Assembly: GCA_964412505.1 (NCBI GenBank)
Contig: CAYPOM010000006.1
Span: 12,770-76,769, forward strand
Reading direction: 5' to 3'
From: CAYLKK01 sp964412505
Lineage (GTDB): Bacteria; Pseudomonadota; Alphaproteobacteria; UBA3830; CAYLKK01
Length of the DNA stretch: 64,000 bases
This document shows, one piece after another, positions 1-9,851 of this stretch. A program made the translations under genes and the position numbers. The first letter of the stretch is position 1. Each line of letters starts with the position of its first letter. The notes below the pieces were generated by a model. That model saw only the letters and a list, made by a program, of their open reading frames with translations, made no database searches and was not told where the DNA came from.

Positions 1-33
1 TTAAAATCCGCATCGTTGTTTTTGGAATAAACT

Positions 34-930
34 ATGCTAAAAATTTTGACCAACTGGCTCTCAGAAAAAGGCTACGCTCAAGGAGTATTTTTTCTCTTTC
101 TTATGATGTTCGTTAGCGGAATTAACGACGTAATCACAAAGGCTATTGGACAAAGATTACCCCCTATGGAAATAATGTTTTTTCGCTTCTTTTTTACATT
201 TATTACATTAATTCCGTTCATATTGAAACTTAAAAATTCTGCATTCAAAACAAACATGTTGTTTCTAAACATTTTAAGAGGTGTTTTGGGATTTGTAGGA
301 TTTTCTGCATTCATATATTCAGTTATACATCTAAAATTAGTGGAAGTAGTTACAATATTTTGGACAATCCCTCTTTTTATATTAGTCCTATCTAAAATAT
401 TTCTAAATGAAACAGTTAGCTTAAACCGTTGGTTTGCAACTATTATTGGATTTATTGGCCTTACATCAATTTCTGTTTTTTCTTCGACAGAACTTTCTTC
501 AGAAATTAGTTTTAATTACTTATACTTAATTCCCATCGCTTCTGCTTTTGTATTTTCCGTACAAGACATTATGATCAAAAAAATGGTCATTTCAGAGCAT
601 CCAATAACAATGATGTTATATTTTTCAATCATCACAACAATACTATGCTTGCCGTTTGCATTATCATCATGGGAAACACCAACAAATACTGAATTAGCAG
701 GCTTGTTTTTCCTTGGGATCGGTGGAAATGCAATGCAATATTTTATTTTTAAAGCATTTAGCGCTACAGATGTTTCAGCTCTAGCCCCATTCAGATACGT
801 AGAATTTCTAATATCAGCATTATTCGGAATAATATTCTTTAGAGAGTTTCCTGGAATAAATGTAATAGTAGGAGCTACTATATTGATACCAAGCACACTG
901 TATCTTGTTTATAGTGAAAAAACAAAATAA
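34..930 (+). CDS. DMT-family (EamA) membrane transporter
   Basis: The 298-aa product is almost wholly hydrophobic, with about ten predicted membrane segments arranged as two EamA repeats of five, the usual size of drug/metabolite transporters. A charged residue pair follows the first helix and the second half begins near residue 160. The ATG follows a GGAATAA stretch that may serve as a ribosome-binding site. Members of this family in Rickettsia include the S-adenosylmethionine importer, so uptake of SAM or another host metabolite is a reasonable guess, but the substrate cannot be read from the sequence. It stands alone on the plus strand, convergent with the nucleoside transporter downstream. 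Family call is firm; function is inference. Confidence 0.85.
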   Translation: MLKILTNWLSEKGYAQGVFFLFLMMFVSGINDVITKAIGQRLPPMEIMFFRFFFTFITLIPFILKLKNSAFKTNMLFLNILRGVLGFVGFSAFIYSVIHLKLVEVVTIFWTIPLFILVLSKIFLNETVSLNRWFATIIGFIGLTSISVFSSTELSSEISFNYLYLIPIASAFVFSVQDIMIKKMVISEHPITMMLYFSIITTILCLPFALSSWETPTNTELAGLFFLGIGGNAMQYFIFKAFSATDVSALAPFRYVEFLISALFGIIFFREFPGINVIVGATILIPSTLYLVYSEKTK

Positions 931-1020
931 CTAAATTATAGTATCACATAAATCACCAAAAATGCAAATGCATTTATATTTTGACAAAAGTCGATTAGTT
1001 TTGCTCAAGCGCAAAACCGT

Positions 1021-2253
1021 TTAATTTAAGATTCCGATAATTGCTCCGCTTATACATGTAGACATGACTCCACCAATTAAAGCCTTTACACACAATGATG
1101 CTACTTCTTTATTTCTATTTGGAATTAATTTAGAGTAAGCCCCGACAATAATACCTAAGCTTGAAAAGTTCGCAAAACCACATAAGGCATAAGACATAAT
1201 CAAAGCGCTTTTATCTGACAATTGAGTGTATATCTGACTTAATTTAATAAATGCGACGACCTCATTTGTAACTATTTTCATACCTAGCAAACCACCTGCC
1301 AGTATAGATTCATCTAGTGGAACGCCAATTAAATAAGCGACAGGAGCCATTATAACTCCAAATATTCTCTGAAGAGTTACCGGCTCTCCATATACTGATG
1401 GCAACAAAAGTAAAATTTGATTTACGAGCTCAACAAATGCTAGCATTACAACAAGCATTGCAGCAATATGCAAAACTAACATCAATCCGTCAGATGTTCC
1501 TGTGGAAATCGCATCCATAGAATTTGAGAAATTATAAGGAACTTCTAATTTCCCTCCGATACCCTCAGTTTTTTGAGGAACCACAATCCTAGCAATAACT
1601 ATAGAAATAGGAATACTGATCACCGTAACCGTGAATATATGAGTTAATGAATTTGGTATAACATTTTCTAAAATTGTGCTATACAAAACCAACACTGTGC
1701 CAGATGTAGTAGCCAATCCACATGTCATTACAGCAAGCAATTCACTCCTAGAAAATTTATCTAAATAAGGACGGACTAATAATGGAGCCTCTGTTTGCCC
1801 AACAAATAGCTTTGCAGATGCGACAACACATAAAGCTCCACCTATGTTAATTACACGTTTCAAAAGCTTAGCAAGAAATTGCACTACATTCTGTAAAACG
1901 CCCCAATGGAACAAAAGCATAGAAAGAGCGCTTATAACCATAATCATAGGCAACGCTTGAAATGCAAAAACAAACAAATTACTTGGATTTGATACCTCGA
2001 ACGGAGTAGAACCTCCGCCAATATATCCAAAAACAAATTTCGTTCCGGCATCTGTAGCTAGCTTCAAAGTCCAAATTGCATTTGTAATTTTCAAGAATAA
2101 TGTATTGATCAGAGGCATCTTGAGAAGCAATACAGCTAGAAAAAACTGTAAAATAACGCCTACAATGACTTCTTTAAAATTTACGTTTTTCCTATCTTCG
2201 CTTATTAAAAAACAAACGAAAAGTAGCAACATTATTCCGAATAAACCACGCAT
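1021..2253 (-). CDS. Concentrative nucleoside transporter (CNT/NupC family)
   Basis: The 410-aa protein has the size and hydrophobic profile of CNT symporters, which bring nucleosides across the inner membrane with Na+ or H+. The family signature GQTEAPLLVRPYL is present near residue 170, and the conserved segment SYALCGFANFSSLG lies near residue 360. ATG start is preceded by GGTGATTA. It is followed on the same strand side by a SulP transporter but separated by about 80 bases, so it probably has its own promoter. In a host-dependent bacterium a CNT carrier would feed nucleotide salvage; this is inference from family knowledge. Confidence 0.93.
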   Translation of the reverse strand: MRGLFGIMLLLFVCFLISEDRKNVNFKEVIVGVILQFFLAVLLLKMPLINTLFLKITNAIWTLKLATDAGTKFVFGYIGGGSTPFEVSNPSNLFVFAFQALPMIMVISALSMLLFHWGVLQNVVQFLAKLLKRVINIGGALCVVASAKLFVGQTEAPLLVRPYLDKFSRSELLAVMTCGLATTSGTVLVLYSTILENVIPNSLTHIFTVTVISIPISIVIARIVVPQKTEGIGGKLEVPYNFSNSMDAISTGTSDGLMLVLHIAAMLVVMLAFVELVNQILLLLPSVYGEPVTLQRIFGVIMAPVAYLIGVPLDESILAGGLLGMKIVTNEVVAFIKLSQIYTQLSDKSALIMSYALCGFANFSSLGIIVGAYSKLIPNRNKEVASLCVKALIGGVMSTCISGAIIGILN

Positions 2254-2332
2254 TAATCACCGACCAAAATACTTAATATATAAAATACACTATATGTTCA
2301 TTTTTATCTATATGTAATATATCAATGTAAAA

Positions 2333-3919
2333 CTACAACTGAATATGCCCATACAAATCCACATGTTTTTTATCCATCTTTTGTAGAACATGAATCGTTC
2401 TTGCATTTAGCCCTACCAAATAAACATCTATATTATTTTCTTTCACTTTTTCAACGAATTCTCTCAGCGCTCTAGCCCCACTAACATCTATGAAAGAAAC
2501 ATCATGCATATCGATTTGAATCGACTTATGTGTTTTTGGCAGATTATTTAAAACATTAGTTAGAATATAACTAGTCCCAAAAAATATATTACCTTTTATT
2601 TTCACAATTTCACTACCATTTTCATCTGTCTCTATAACGGTATTTATATCCATAGTATCTATATTCGTTTTTATAAACAATAAAGTTGAGAGGACTAAAC
2701 CTAGTTCAACTGCGAATACTATGTCAAAAAGCAATGTTGCAATAATAGTAGCTAAAAATACTGAACTATCTCTTTTTGGGGCGAACATAATATATTTTGT
2801 TCTATCAAATGCAGCCATACTCCAAGCAGCAGAAATCAACATTGCAGCAAGAGAAGCCATTGGGATTGACTGAACATACCCACCCAAAAATGCTATAAAT
2901 ACTACTATAAATAATACATTAAATATGCCAGCCATAGGAGTTTTAGCCCCAGCTTTTACATTCAACGAAGTAGTACCAAGAGCGCAAGTTGCTGGAATTC
3001 CGCCGAAAAATGATGCGAATAAATTTGCTATCCCCTGTCCTACTAATTCCAAATTCGGCCTATGCGTCTTTCCAGAAAGATTATCCGAAATTAAAGCTCC
3101 TAATAAATTTTCAATACTACCAAGAAATGCTATAGCAAATGCTGATGGGAAAAGAACGTGCATTGTATCTAAATTGAAAACATTTTCAGGCCACCTGAAT
3201 GATGGGAGAGAAAAAGATTGTGTACCAAATTTACTTCCTATTGTATCAATTCCAACATCAGAAAAGCAGTATGAATACACGATTCCGATAAATAATACAA
3301 AAAGGTACCTTGGGAAATTTGGTCTTTTCTTTTGCAATATTTGTAAAGTAATTAAAGATGCTACCCCTAGAATGCAAGCATACATATTAACGTGATTTAT
3401 ATTTGAAAAATAGCATGATATTTTATCAAAGAATTTAACAGGAATATTCTCTATCTGCATCCCCAAAAAATTCCCAATTTGTGAAGCTATAATTGACAAG
3501 CCAATACCAGCAGTAAAACCAGAAGTAATTGGATATGGTATGTAACGAATTAACGTTCCCATTTTACATAGACCAAATCCAATGATCATTAAACTAGCAA
3601 AGAACAAAGCCGTTAACAAACCGTCAATACCATGCTCTTGAATAATATTAAAGACAATAACAGTAAAAGCACCAGTTGGGCCAACGATTTGAAATCTCGC
3701 TCCGCCCAAAATTGAAGCTAAACCGCCTGCCACAACGCATGTTACTATTCCAACATAAGGAGAGACACCTGAAGCAATGGCGAACGTCATAAACAAAGGG
3801 AATGCCACAATAGCAACTAGAATTCCAGCCTTTATATCAGAAAAAAAATCAGATTTTGAATATTTCTTTAAACAAAGAAACAGCTCTGGACACCAATAAG
3901 ATAAAAATTTGTTTTGCAT
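2333..3919 (-). CDS. SulP-family inorganic anion transporter with STAS domain
   Basis: The protein starts with a short cytoplasmic segment and has about a dozen membrane helices (residues ~25-410) typical of SulP/SLC26 carriers for sulfate, bicarbonate or other anions. The C-terminal ~100 residues form a STAS domain, with the characteristic DVSFIDVSGARALREF around residue 480. I chose the ATG at 3919 (528 aa); an in-frame TTG at 3940 would add seven residues but has no better Shine-Dalgarno. Whether it moves bicarbonate, sulfate or dicarboxylate cannot be told. It is divergent from rpsT. Confidence 0.92.
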   Translation of the reverse strand: MQNKFLSYWCPELFLCLKKYSKSDFFSDIKAGILVAIVAFPLFMTFAIASGVSPYVGIVTCVVAGGLASILGGARFQIVGPTGAFTVIVFNIIQEHGIDGLLTALFFASLMIIGFGLCKMGTLIRYIPYPITSGFTAGIGLSIIASQIGNFLGMQIENIPVKFFDKISCYFSNINHVNMYACILGVASLITLQILQKKRPNFPRYLFVLFIGIVYSYCFSDVGIDTIGSKFGTQSFSLPSFRWPENVFNLDTMHVLFPSAFAIAFLGSIENLLGALISDNLSGKTHRPNLELVGQGIANLFASFFGGIPATCALGTTSLNVKAGAKTPMAGIFNVLFIVVFIAFLGGYVQSIPMASLAAMLISAAWSMAAFDRTKYIMFAPKRDSSVFLATIIATLLFDIVFAVELGLVLSTLLFIKTNIDTMDINTVIETDENGSEIVKIKGNIFFGTSYILTNVLNNLPKTHKSIQIDMHDVSFIDVSGARALREFVEKVKENNIDVYLVGLNARTIHVLQKMDKKHVDLYGHIQL

Positions 3920-4066
3920 ATGTACCAAAAAGTTTTTCAAATAGTTATATGCGTTTATATATTCCCTAATTCATCATTTGTCAATATCACTCTTACAAAA
4001 TATGTGAACAAAAATCAACAATCGAATAAATTAATCAATTATCAAAAACTAACACCATCCTCATGT

Positions 4067-4095
4067 TTGATTTTTATAATACTTTCAATTATAAT
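4067..4095 (+). promoter_or_regulatory. Sigma-70-type promoter of rpsT-dnaA
   Basis: TTGATT at 4067-4072 and a perfect TATAAT at 4090-4095 are separated by 17 bases. The -10 ends 25 bases before the rpsT ATG. No start site data; inferred from consensus match and position. Confidence 0.65.
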
Positions 4096-4119
4096 TCGCG
4101 TGAGTTTCGGAGAATTTTA

Positions 4120-4389
4120 ATGGCTAATACAAAGTCAGCAAAAAAGCGTGTAGTACAGACAGCAAAACGTACAGCGCGGAATACGGCAAGAAAAAGTAGA
4201 ATTAAGACTTTTATAAAAAAGTTTCTTAGTGCTGTTGCAGGCGGAGATTCAGTAGCTATAAAAGTCGCTTTTTCAGATGCGCAGTCTGAAATACAAAAAG
4301 GTGTTTCTAAAGGCGTACTACACAAGAATACAGCTGCAAGAAAAATATCAAAATTGCACTGCTTGCTAAAAAAAACTATAGCAGAGTAA
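4120..4389 (+). CDS. rpsT: 30S ribosomal protein S20
   Basis: The 89-aa basic protein begins MANTKSAKKR and is rich in Lys/Arg, as in S20, which binds 16S rRNA early in small-subunit assembly. A longer open frame starts upstream at 4063, but the ATG at 4120 gives the standard N-terminus, follows a CGGAG ribosome-binding site, and lies just downstream of a TATAAT promoter, so it is the true start. The neighbouring dnaA begins 12 bases after the stop; rpsT directly before dnaA is a common alphaproteobacterial arrangement and suggests co-transcription. Confidence 0.96.
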   Translation: MANTKSAKKRVVQTAKRTARNTARKSRIKTFIKKFLSAVAGGDSVAIKVAFSDAQSEIQKGVSKGVLHKNTAARKISKLHCLLKKTIAE

Positions 4390-4401
4390 TTTGGACAGAC
4401 A

Positions 4402-5775
4402 ATGGAACATACGAAATGTTTGCAATTATGGGAATCTGTTCGTAGTTCTTTGTCTTCTCGCTATGGGAAAAATGTTGTAGACAGCTGGATAGACTCTGTA
4501 TTAGATGTATCTTATGATAGTGGTATTTTTTGTATCTATGTTCGTAATAGGTTTTCAAGAGATTGGATACATCAAAGATATCACGATTTGATTTTAGAAA
4601 TAATTCGGTCATTAGATTCATCTATATCTGATATTGACGTTATTGTTTCAGAACAAGGAGACCAAGAGCAACAAAATACGATTGATGAAATATTCCCTAA
4701 TGATATTTCGGTAAATGATGAAGCGCCTCGAAATAAGAGTGATACAAATAATATTGGAATTGCTTTAGACCCAAACTTAACATTCGAAAATTTCGTTGTT
4801 GGAAAACCAAATGAGTTCGCATATGCAGCGGCTATGAGAATTGCTGAATCTGATTCTGTAGTATTTAATCCTTTATTTTTGTATGGAGGAGTCGGCCTCG
4901 GCAAAACGCACTTAATGCACGCGATTGCATGGACAATAAAAAAACGCTCACCGAATAGAAGTGTTGTATACCTTTCCGCCGAAAAGTTCATGTATCATTT
5001 CATCAAAGCAGTTAGATACAAAGATATGATGGAATTTAAAGACTCGTTTCGCTCTGTAGATGTGCTTATGATAGATGACATACAGTTTATTTGCGGGAAA
5101 GATTCGACACAAGAGGAATTTTTTCACACATTTAATAGCCTAGTTGACAACAGTCGACAAGTCATTATATCAGCAGACAAATCTCCGTCAGATTTAGATG
5201 GGATGGAAGACAGATTAAAATCTAGATTAGGATGGGGCCTTGTTGCAGACATTCACCCAACATCATACGAATTGAGATTAGGCATCCTTCAAAGTAGAAT
5301 AATGAACTCTAAAACTTTTGTACCGAACAAAGTATTAGAATTTTTAGCAAACAAAATTACATCAAATGTAAGAGCGCTAGAAGGAGCACTAAATAGGGTA
5401 ATAGCGCATGCCGAATTTGTTGGAAAAGAAATCACATTAGATTTCACAAAGGATATTTTATCTGACTTAATCAGAAGCAATGAGCGAAAAATATCAGTTG
5501 AAGATATACAAAAAGCAGTAGCCAATCATTATTCAATAAAAATTTCTGATATAACATCATCAAGCAGATTAAAACAATTTACATTACCTAGACAAGTAGC
5601 TATGTACTTAGCAAAACAATTGACTCGATTATCCTTCCCAGAAATCGGCCGTAAATTCGGAGGGAGAGATCATACGACCGTTTTGCACTCTGTAAAGAAA
5701 ATAGAAGAAGCATTGAACGCGGATCCAGATATATCATCAGACATAAAATATTTAATATCTGTAATAGAATCGTGA
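4402..5775 (+). CDS. dnaA: Chromosomal replication initiator DnaA
   Basis: The 457-aa protein has all four DnaA domains: an N-terminal helical domain, a short acidic linker (~90-115), the AAA+ ATPase with Walker A GGVGLGKTH (Lys168) and Walker B MIDDIQF, and a C-terminal DNA-binding helix-turn-helix with the signature GGRDHTTVLHSVKKIE. Length is typical. It forms an operon with rpsT. DnaA-ATP opens the origin; in alphaproteobacteria the origin is often not next to dnaA, and I saw no DnaA-box cluster in the flanking 170-base gap. Confidence 0.98.
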   Translation: MEHTKCLQLWESVRSSLSSRYGKNVVDSWIDSVLDVSYDSGIFCIYVRNRFSRDWIHQRYHDLILEIIRSLDSSISDIDVIVSEQGDQEQQNTIDEIFPNDISVNDEAPRNKSDTNNIGIALDPNLTFENFVVGKPNEFAYAAAMRIAESDSVVFNPLFLYGGVGLGKTHLMHAIAWTIKKRSPNRSVVYLSAEKFMYHFIKAVRYKDMMEFKDSFRSVDVLMIDDIQFICGKDSTQEEFFHTFNSLVDNSRQVIISADKSPSDLDGMEDRLKSRLGWGLVADIHPTSYELRLGILQSRIMNSKTFVPNKVLEFLANKITSNVRALEGALNRVIAHAEFVGKEITLDFTKDILSDLIRSNERKISVEDIQKAVANHYSIKISDITSSSRLKQFTLPRQVAMYLAKQLTRLSFPEIGRKFGGRDHTTVLHSVKKIEEALNADPDISSDIKYLISVIES

Positions 5776-5900
5776 TCGATGTTAGCAAATAAAAACGAAA
5801 TTTGTAGTTTAACAGCCAGAAAATCGCAAAATTCACTAAATAATGTTATCAAACAGGATATATGATTAATCTGCAATTTCAAAAAGTTGCGTGTTGTGAG

Positions 5901-5929
5901 TTGACAATGCCTTTTGAAGAATATATACT
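5901..5929 (+). promoter_or_regulatory. Promoter of the tRNA-fMet / tRNA-Leu / trpS unit
   Basis: Perfect -35 TTGACA at 5901-5906, 17-base spacer, -10 TATACT at 5924-5929. The -10 ends 15 bases before the mature 5' end of tRNA-fMet, as expected for a strong stable-RNA promoter. Confidence 0.75.
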
Positions 5930-5944
5930 TAACATAGTTACTGT

Positions 5945-6021
<77 letters not shown>

Positions 6022-6027
6022 ATTTAT

Positions 6028-6114
6028 GCCTCTGTGGCGGAACTGGTAGACGCGATAGACTCAAAATCTATTGCCTGCAAGGGCGTGCTGGTTCGATTCC
6101 GGCCAGGGGCACCA
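6028..6114 (+). tRNA. tRNA-Leu (CAA anticodon)
   Basis: The 87-nt class II tRNA has a 7-bp acceptor stem GCCTCTG/CAGGGGC, a long variable arm, encoded CCA, and anticodon CAA in loop CTCAAAA, reading UUG codons. It lies between tRNA-fMet and trpS, with 16 bases to the trpS ATG, so the three are probably one transcript. Confidence 0.97.
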
Positions 6115-6130
6115 TCTTTTTCGGTGATTT

Positions 6131-7120
6131 ATGCAACATGTAATTTTAACAGGTGATAGACCGACTGGTTGTTTACATCTTGGACATTTTGTAGGCTCTT
6201 TACAGCAACGTGTTTATCTACAAGAGCAATATTTACAATATATAATGATTGCAGATATACAAGCACTTACAGACTATTTTGAGAATCCTAAACTTGTCAC
6301 TCAGAATGTTGCAGAAGTCATAAAAGATTATTTAGCTGTTGGGATAGATCCACAAAAAAGCATAATTTTCATCCAATCAAAAATCACAGAATTGGCAGAA
6401 TTGACAATGTTTTTTTTAAATCTAGTTTCTATGTCTAGACTACAAAGAAATCCTACAATTAAAACAGAAATACAACTTAGAGGATTCCAAGAATCAATCC
6501 CAGCCGGTTTTTTGTGCTATCCAGTAAGTCAAGCAGCAGATATAACACTATTCAATGCAACACTTGTACCTGCCGGAGAAGATCAGGCGCCTATGATAGA
6601 ACAAACTAATGAAATTGTTAGGAAGTTCAATCGCATATACGAAACTGACTGCTTAAAAGAAGTAGAATTAATGCTCAGTCACACTCCTAGATTAGTCGGA
6701 ATTGACGGAAGAGCAAAAGCTTCAAAGTCGTTAAAAAATGCAATTTTTTTATCAGACAGTGCGGACGAAATAAAAGACAAAGTTTTTTCTATGTATACAG
6801 ATCCAAATCACATTAAAGTTTCAGATCCGGGAAACGTTGATGGAAATGTTGTTTTTGAGTATTTAGACGCTTTTTATCATGATAAAAATGAAGTTGCAGA
6901 CTTGAAAGAAAAATATAAAAAAGGCGGCCTTGGTGATATGACACTAAAAAAGCTACTAAATGAAACTTTGCAAAGCATGCTTAAACCGATAAGAGAAAAA
7001 AGAGCGTCAATCGATACTAATTATGCACTTGAAGTAGCATTAGAAGGCACAGAAAAAGCACAAAAAACAGCACAAGCGACAATCAAGCAAGTGAAAGAAG
7101 CCATAGGAATTTTGTACTAA
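6131..7120 (+). CDS. trpS: Tryptophanyl-tRNA synthetase
   Basis: This class I aminoacyl-tRNA synthetase charges tRNA-Trp with tryptophan in the cytoplasm. The 329-aa length is that of bacterial TrpS. The HIGH-type motif appears as CLHLGH near residue 16, preceded by GDRPTG, and the KMSKS-type loop as KASKS near residue 198; GEDQAP, typical of the tryptophanyl-adenylate site, lies near residue 154. It follows two tRNA genes without its own obvious promoter and is probably co-transcribed with them. Confidence 0.97.
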   Translation: MQHVILTGDRPTGCLHLGHFVGSLQQRVYLQEQYLQYIMIADIQALTDYFENPKLVTQNVAEVIKDYLAVGIDPQKSIIFIQSKITELAELTMFFLNLVSMSRLQRNPTIKTEIQLRGFQESIPAGFLCYPVSQAADITLFNATLVPAGEDQAPMIEQTNEIVRKFNRIYETDCLKEVELMLSHTPRLVGIDGRAKASKSLKNAIFLSDSADEIKDKVFSMYTDPNHIKVSDPGNVDGNVVFEYLDAFYHDKNEVADLKEKYKKGGLGDMTLKKLLNETLQSMLKPIREKRASIDTNYALEVALEGTEKAQKTAQATIKQVKEAIGILY

Positions 7121-7225
7121 AATTATTATACATAATCGTAAAATTGTATACTATGTCAAATAATTTGAGAAAATTCGCTATATATCGCGTTTAGTCTGCC
7201 CAATAGATCAATAGTAAATCTATCA

Positions 7226-7254
7226 TTGACTATATACTTATTCAGTCGTAAGAT
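7226..7254 (+). promoter_or_regulatory. Promoter upstream of small secreted protein and recG
   Basis: TTGACT at 7226-7231, 17-base spacer, TAAGAT at 7249-7254; 26 bases before the ATG at 7281. Consensus match only. Confidence 0.55.
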
Positions 7255-7280
7255 TAATTTAATATTTATTAGAGGAAATA

Positions 7281-7667
7281 ATGAAAAAATATATGATACT
7301 AGGATGTTTATTGCCACTCTTTCCTGTATACGAAGGTTGTTCAGGATGCCTGAAATACAGGTCGGCATTTGAAAGCTTCAAAACGACAAACGGAGACTTT
7401 GATAAAAGCAAATTTACGGAACAAAATATACAAGCATTCATTTCCGCCCGAACAAAAGATATAGAGGATTTAGATCCGATTCATAATCTTTCATATGATT
7501 ATTATAAAAAAATGCTTGAAAAGCAAATTAGCTGCGTTACGTCTCTTAAAAACTTACTTAATTTGCAAGCAGATAAAAAAGAAGTTGAAAAAGAATTTTT
7601 GGAACAATATAAAGACGATATAATGCTAACAGAACTAATAAACAAAGTATTTGCGAACTCAAACTAA
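7281..7667 (+). CDS. Small secreted hypothetical protein
   Basis: I do not recognise this 128-aa protein. It has a short signal-like N-terminus (MKKYMILGCLLPLFPVYEG) followed by two close cysteines (CSGC), then a charged, helical body of about 95 residues. The ATG follows AGAGGAAATA, a good ribosome-binding site, and the stop codon abuts the recG ATG directly, so it is translated as the first gene of a two-gene unit. The signal and cysteines would suit a periplasmic or lipidated protein, but no clear lipobox exists. Real gene likely; role unknown. Confidence 0.7.
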   Translation: MKKYMILGCLLPLFPVYEGCSGCLKYRSAFESFKTTNGDFDKSKFTEQNIQAFISARTKDIEDLDPIHNLSYDYYKKMLEKQISCVTSLKNLLNLQADKKEVEKEFLEQYKDDIMLTELINKVFANSN

Positions 7668-9698
7668 ATGAATAAACTATTTGAGCCATTTTCTAAATAT
7701 TTACTGCTTTCTGACTATTCCAAAAAGTTATTAATCAAATGTTGTGGAGAACGAGTCATCGATTTGCTCATGCATTTCCCTTCTTCTGTTTTAGAAATAA
7801 CAGATAATTTAGAGAAATGCTTAAAAGCAAATTCATGCAAAGATGAGGTAGATGGAAGACTGCCTTTTTTCAATGCAGTAGTTACAGTTTGTGATTATGA
7901 AATTCCATCAAATAAAGCAAAACCATTTAAAATCGTTTGTTCTAGTGATTATGGTGAGTTTTATATAAGCTATTTTTCTTGGTATTTAAAAACAATCAAA
8001 AAGCTTTATCCAATCGGAGAGCAGGTATCCGTTAGCGGACGTATAAGTAGATACAAAAACTCTTTACAAATGGCTCATCCAGACAAAGTCGGAAAACTGG
8101 ACATTGCCAAATATTGGAACGGAGTAGAACCGATTTATCCAACAATCGCGAATCTTTCAAATGAATTTATTTCGATGCAAATCAGAAAAGTTTTAAAACT
8201 TGTAGAAGATATTGACGAATGGATTCCAGAGCAAATTTTAGAAGAGAATGGCTGGGAATCGTTTGTTAATTCAATATATAAAATTCACCATCCAAAATCA
8301 TATGAAGATATTTCTATTTTTTCTAAACCTAGAGAAAGAATAGCTTTCGATGAAATTTTAGCCAACCAAATTGGCCTTATGAATATAAGAAAAAAAGTCG
8401 AGTCAATTACAGGCTCGGCTTTCGCAAAAAACGATAATTTCATAAATAAAGTAAATTTGCCATTCGATCTTACAGATGACCAAAAGACGGTTTTAGAAGA
8501 CATTTATGCAGATTTATCAAATCAAAAGCCAATGAACAGGTTAATTCAAGGCGATGTCGGATCAGGAAAAACTGTTGTTGCATTTTTATCAATGCTAAGC
8601 GTAATTTCTGGAGGAGGACAAGTTGCGTTTATTGCTCCGACAGAAGTTTTAGCCACACAACATTATGAAAAAATCAAAGAATTAGCAAAAGATCTACATA
8701 TTAATATAGATTTGATTATCGCTAAAAATCGTAAATACAGAGATAGCCAAATTCGCTGTTTAAAATCTGGATTTACAAATATTGCTATTGGAACGCATGC
8801 ATTACTTGAAGACAACATCGAGTTTCAAAAACTTGGTTTAGTTGTGATAGATGAACAGCAAAGATTCGGCGTAATGCAAAGGCTAAAATTAATAGAGAAA
8901 GGAAAGGGAGTAAATTCACTATACCTATCTGCAACACCAATCCCAAGAACGTTAGTCCTTAGCATATTTGGGGATCTAGACGTTTCAACTATTAAAACAA
9001 AGCCTAAATATAGACAACCTATAGAAACAGCTATATTAAGCCAAAAGAGGATAGATGATGTTATTGCCAGAATAAATGTATTCGACCAACAAGTATATTG
9101 GATATGCCCTCTTATAGAAGAATCTGAAACTAAAAAAATGTCTAACGTATCTGATAGATTTGATTATCTAAAAAATCGCATATCGTCTGTAGGTTTTTTG
9201 CATGGAAAAATGAAATCAGAAGAAAAGCAAAAAGCTCTAGATGATTTTAAAGACAATAAATTTAAAGTATTAGTATCTACAACCGTTATAGAAGTTGGCA
9301 TAGATGTTCCAAACGCAAATATTATTGTTATAGAAAACGCAGAAAATTTTGGTCTATCTCAACTTCACCAATTACGCGGGCGAGTCGGACGAGGAAAAGA
9401 TAAGTCATACTGTATACTTCTGTATGGAAATAATATTTCAAAAGATGGAATTAATAGGTTGAGTATATTGAAAAATACTAATGATGGATTTGAGCTAAGC
9501 GAGGCTGACATGCGTATACGTGGATATGGAAATATTTTAGGAACAGAGCAAAGCGGCTTTAATTCATTCAAGTACTGCGATTTATCTAAACAACAAAATT
9601 TATTAGAAATAGCCAATAAAATCGCAAGTAACATCACAATAAACAAAGAAGCATTACTCAACATATATAAAAAAAATGAAAATTTAATATTGATGTAA
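7668..9698 (+). CDS. recG: ATP-dependent DNA helicase RecG
   Basis: The 676-aa superfamily 2 helicase remodels stalled forks and Holliday junctions. An N-terminal OB-type wedge domain (~residues 60-180) precedes the helicase core with Walker A GDVGSGKT near residue 298, DEQQ box, SATPIPRT motif III, and the C-terminal motifs LVSTTVIEVGIDVP and QLRGRVGRG. Length is slightly short of the usual ~690 but nothing essential is missing. The ATG starts immediately after the upstream stop, implying translational coupling to the small secreted protein. Confidence 0.97.
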   Translation: MNKLFEPFSKYLLLSDYSKKLLIKCCGERVIDLLMHFPSSVLEITDNLEKCLKANSCKDEVDGRLPFFNAVVTVCDYEIPSNKAKPFKIVCSSDYGEFYISYFSWYLKTIKKLYPIGEQVSVSGRISRYKNSLQMAHPDKVGKLDIAKYWNGVEPIYPTIANLSNEFISMQIRKVLKLVEDIDEWIPEQILEENGWESFVNSIYKIHHPKSYEDISIFSKPRERIAFDEILANQIGLMNIRKKVESITGSAFAKNDNFINKVNLPFDLTDDQKTVLEDIYADLSNQKPMNRLIQGDVGSGKTVVAFLSMLSVISGGGQVAFIAPTEVLATQHYEKIKELAKDLHINIDLIIAKNRKYRDSQIRCLKSGFTNIAIGTHALLEDNIEFQKLGLVVIDEQQRFGVMQRLKLIEKGKGVNSLYLSATPIPRTLVLSIFGDLDVSTIKTKPKYRQPIETAILSQKRIDDVIARINVFDQQVYWICPLIEESETKKMSNVSDRFDYLKNRISSVGFLHGKMKSEEKQKALDDFKDNKFKVLVSTTVIEVGIDVPNANIIVIENAENFGLSQLHQLRGRVGRGKDKSYCILLYGNNISKDGINRLSILKNTNDGFELSEADMRIRGYGNILGTEQSGFNSFKYCDLSKQQNLLEIANKIASNITINKEALLNIYKKNENLILM

Positions 9699-9783
9699 TC
9701 ACTATTTAGAAAGAATATAAAAGATCTTGTATACTTAAGCAAAAACTATCAATCACGAATAAACATTGGAAATAACACAAATA

Positions 9784-9812
9784 TTGTTTTTAAAAACGCG
9801 ATTTGGTATACT
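9784..9812 (+). promoter_or_regulatory. Promoter of rpmF operon
   Basis: TTGTTT at 9784-9789, 17-base spacer, TATACT at 9807-9812, 39 bases before the rpmF ATG. Confidence 0.6.
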
Positions 9813-9851
9813 AGAAGAAATTTTATTATATTGATTTATTAGAGGTTTTGT

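Noticed and set aside
5776..5944. Replication origin next to dnaA
   Set aside because: No cluster of DnaA boxes was seen; TTATCAAAC is a single weak match, and the gap is short and holds a tRNA promoter.
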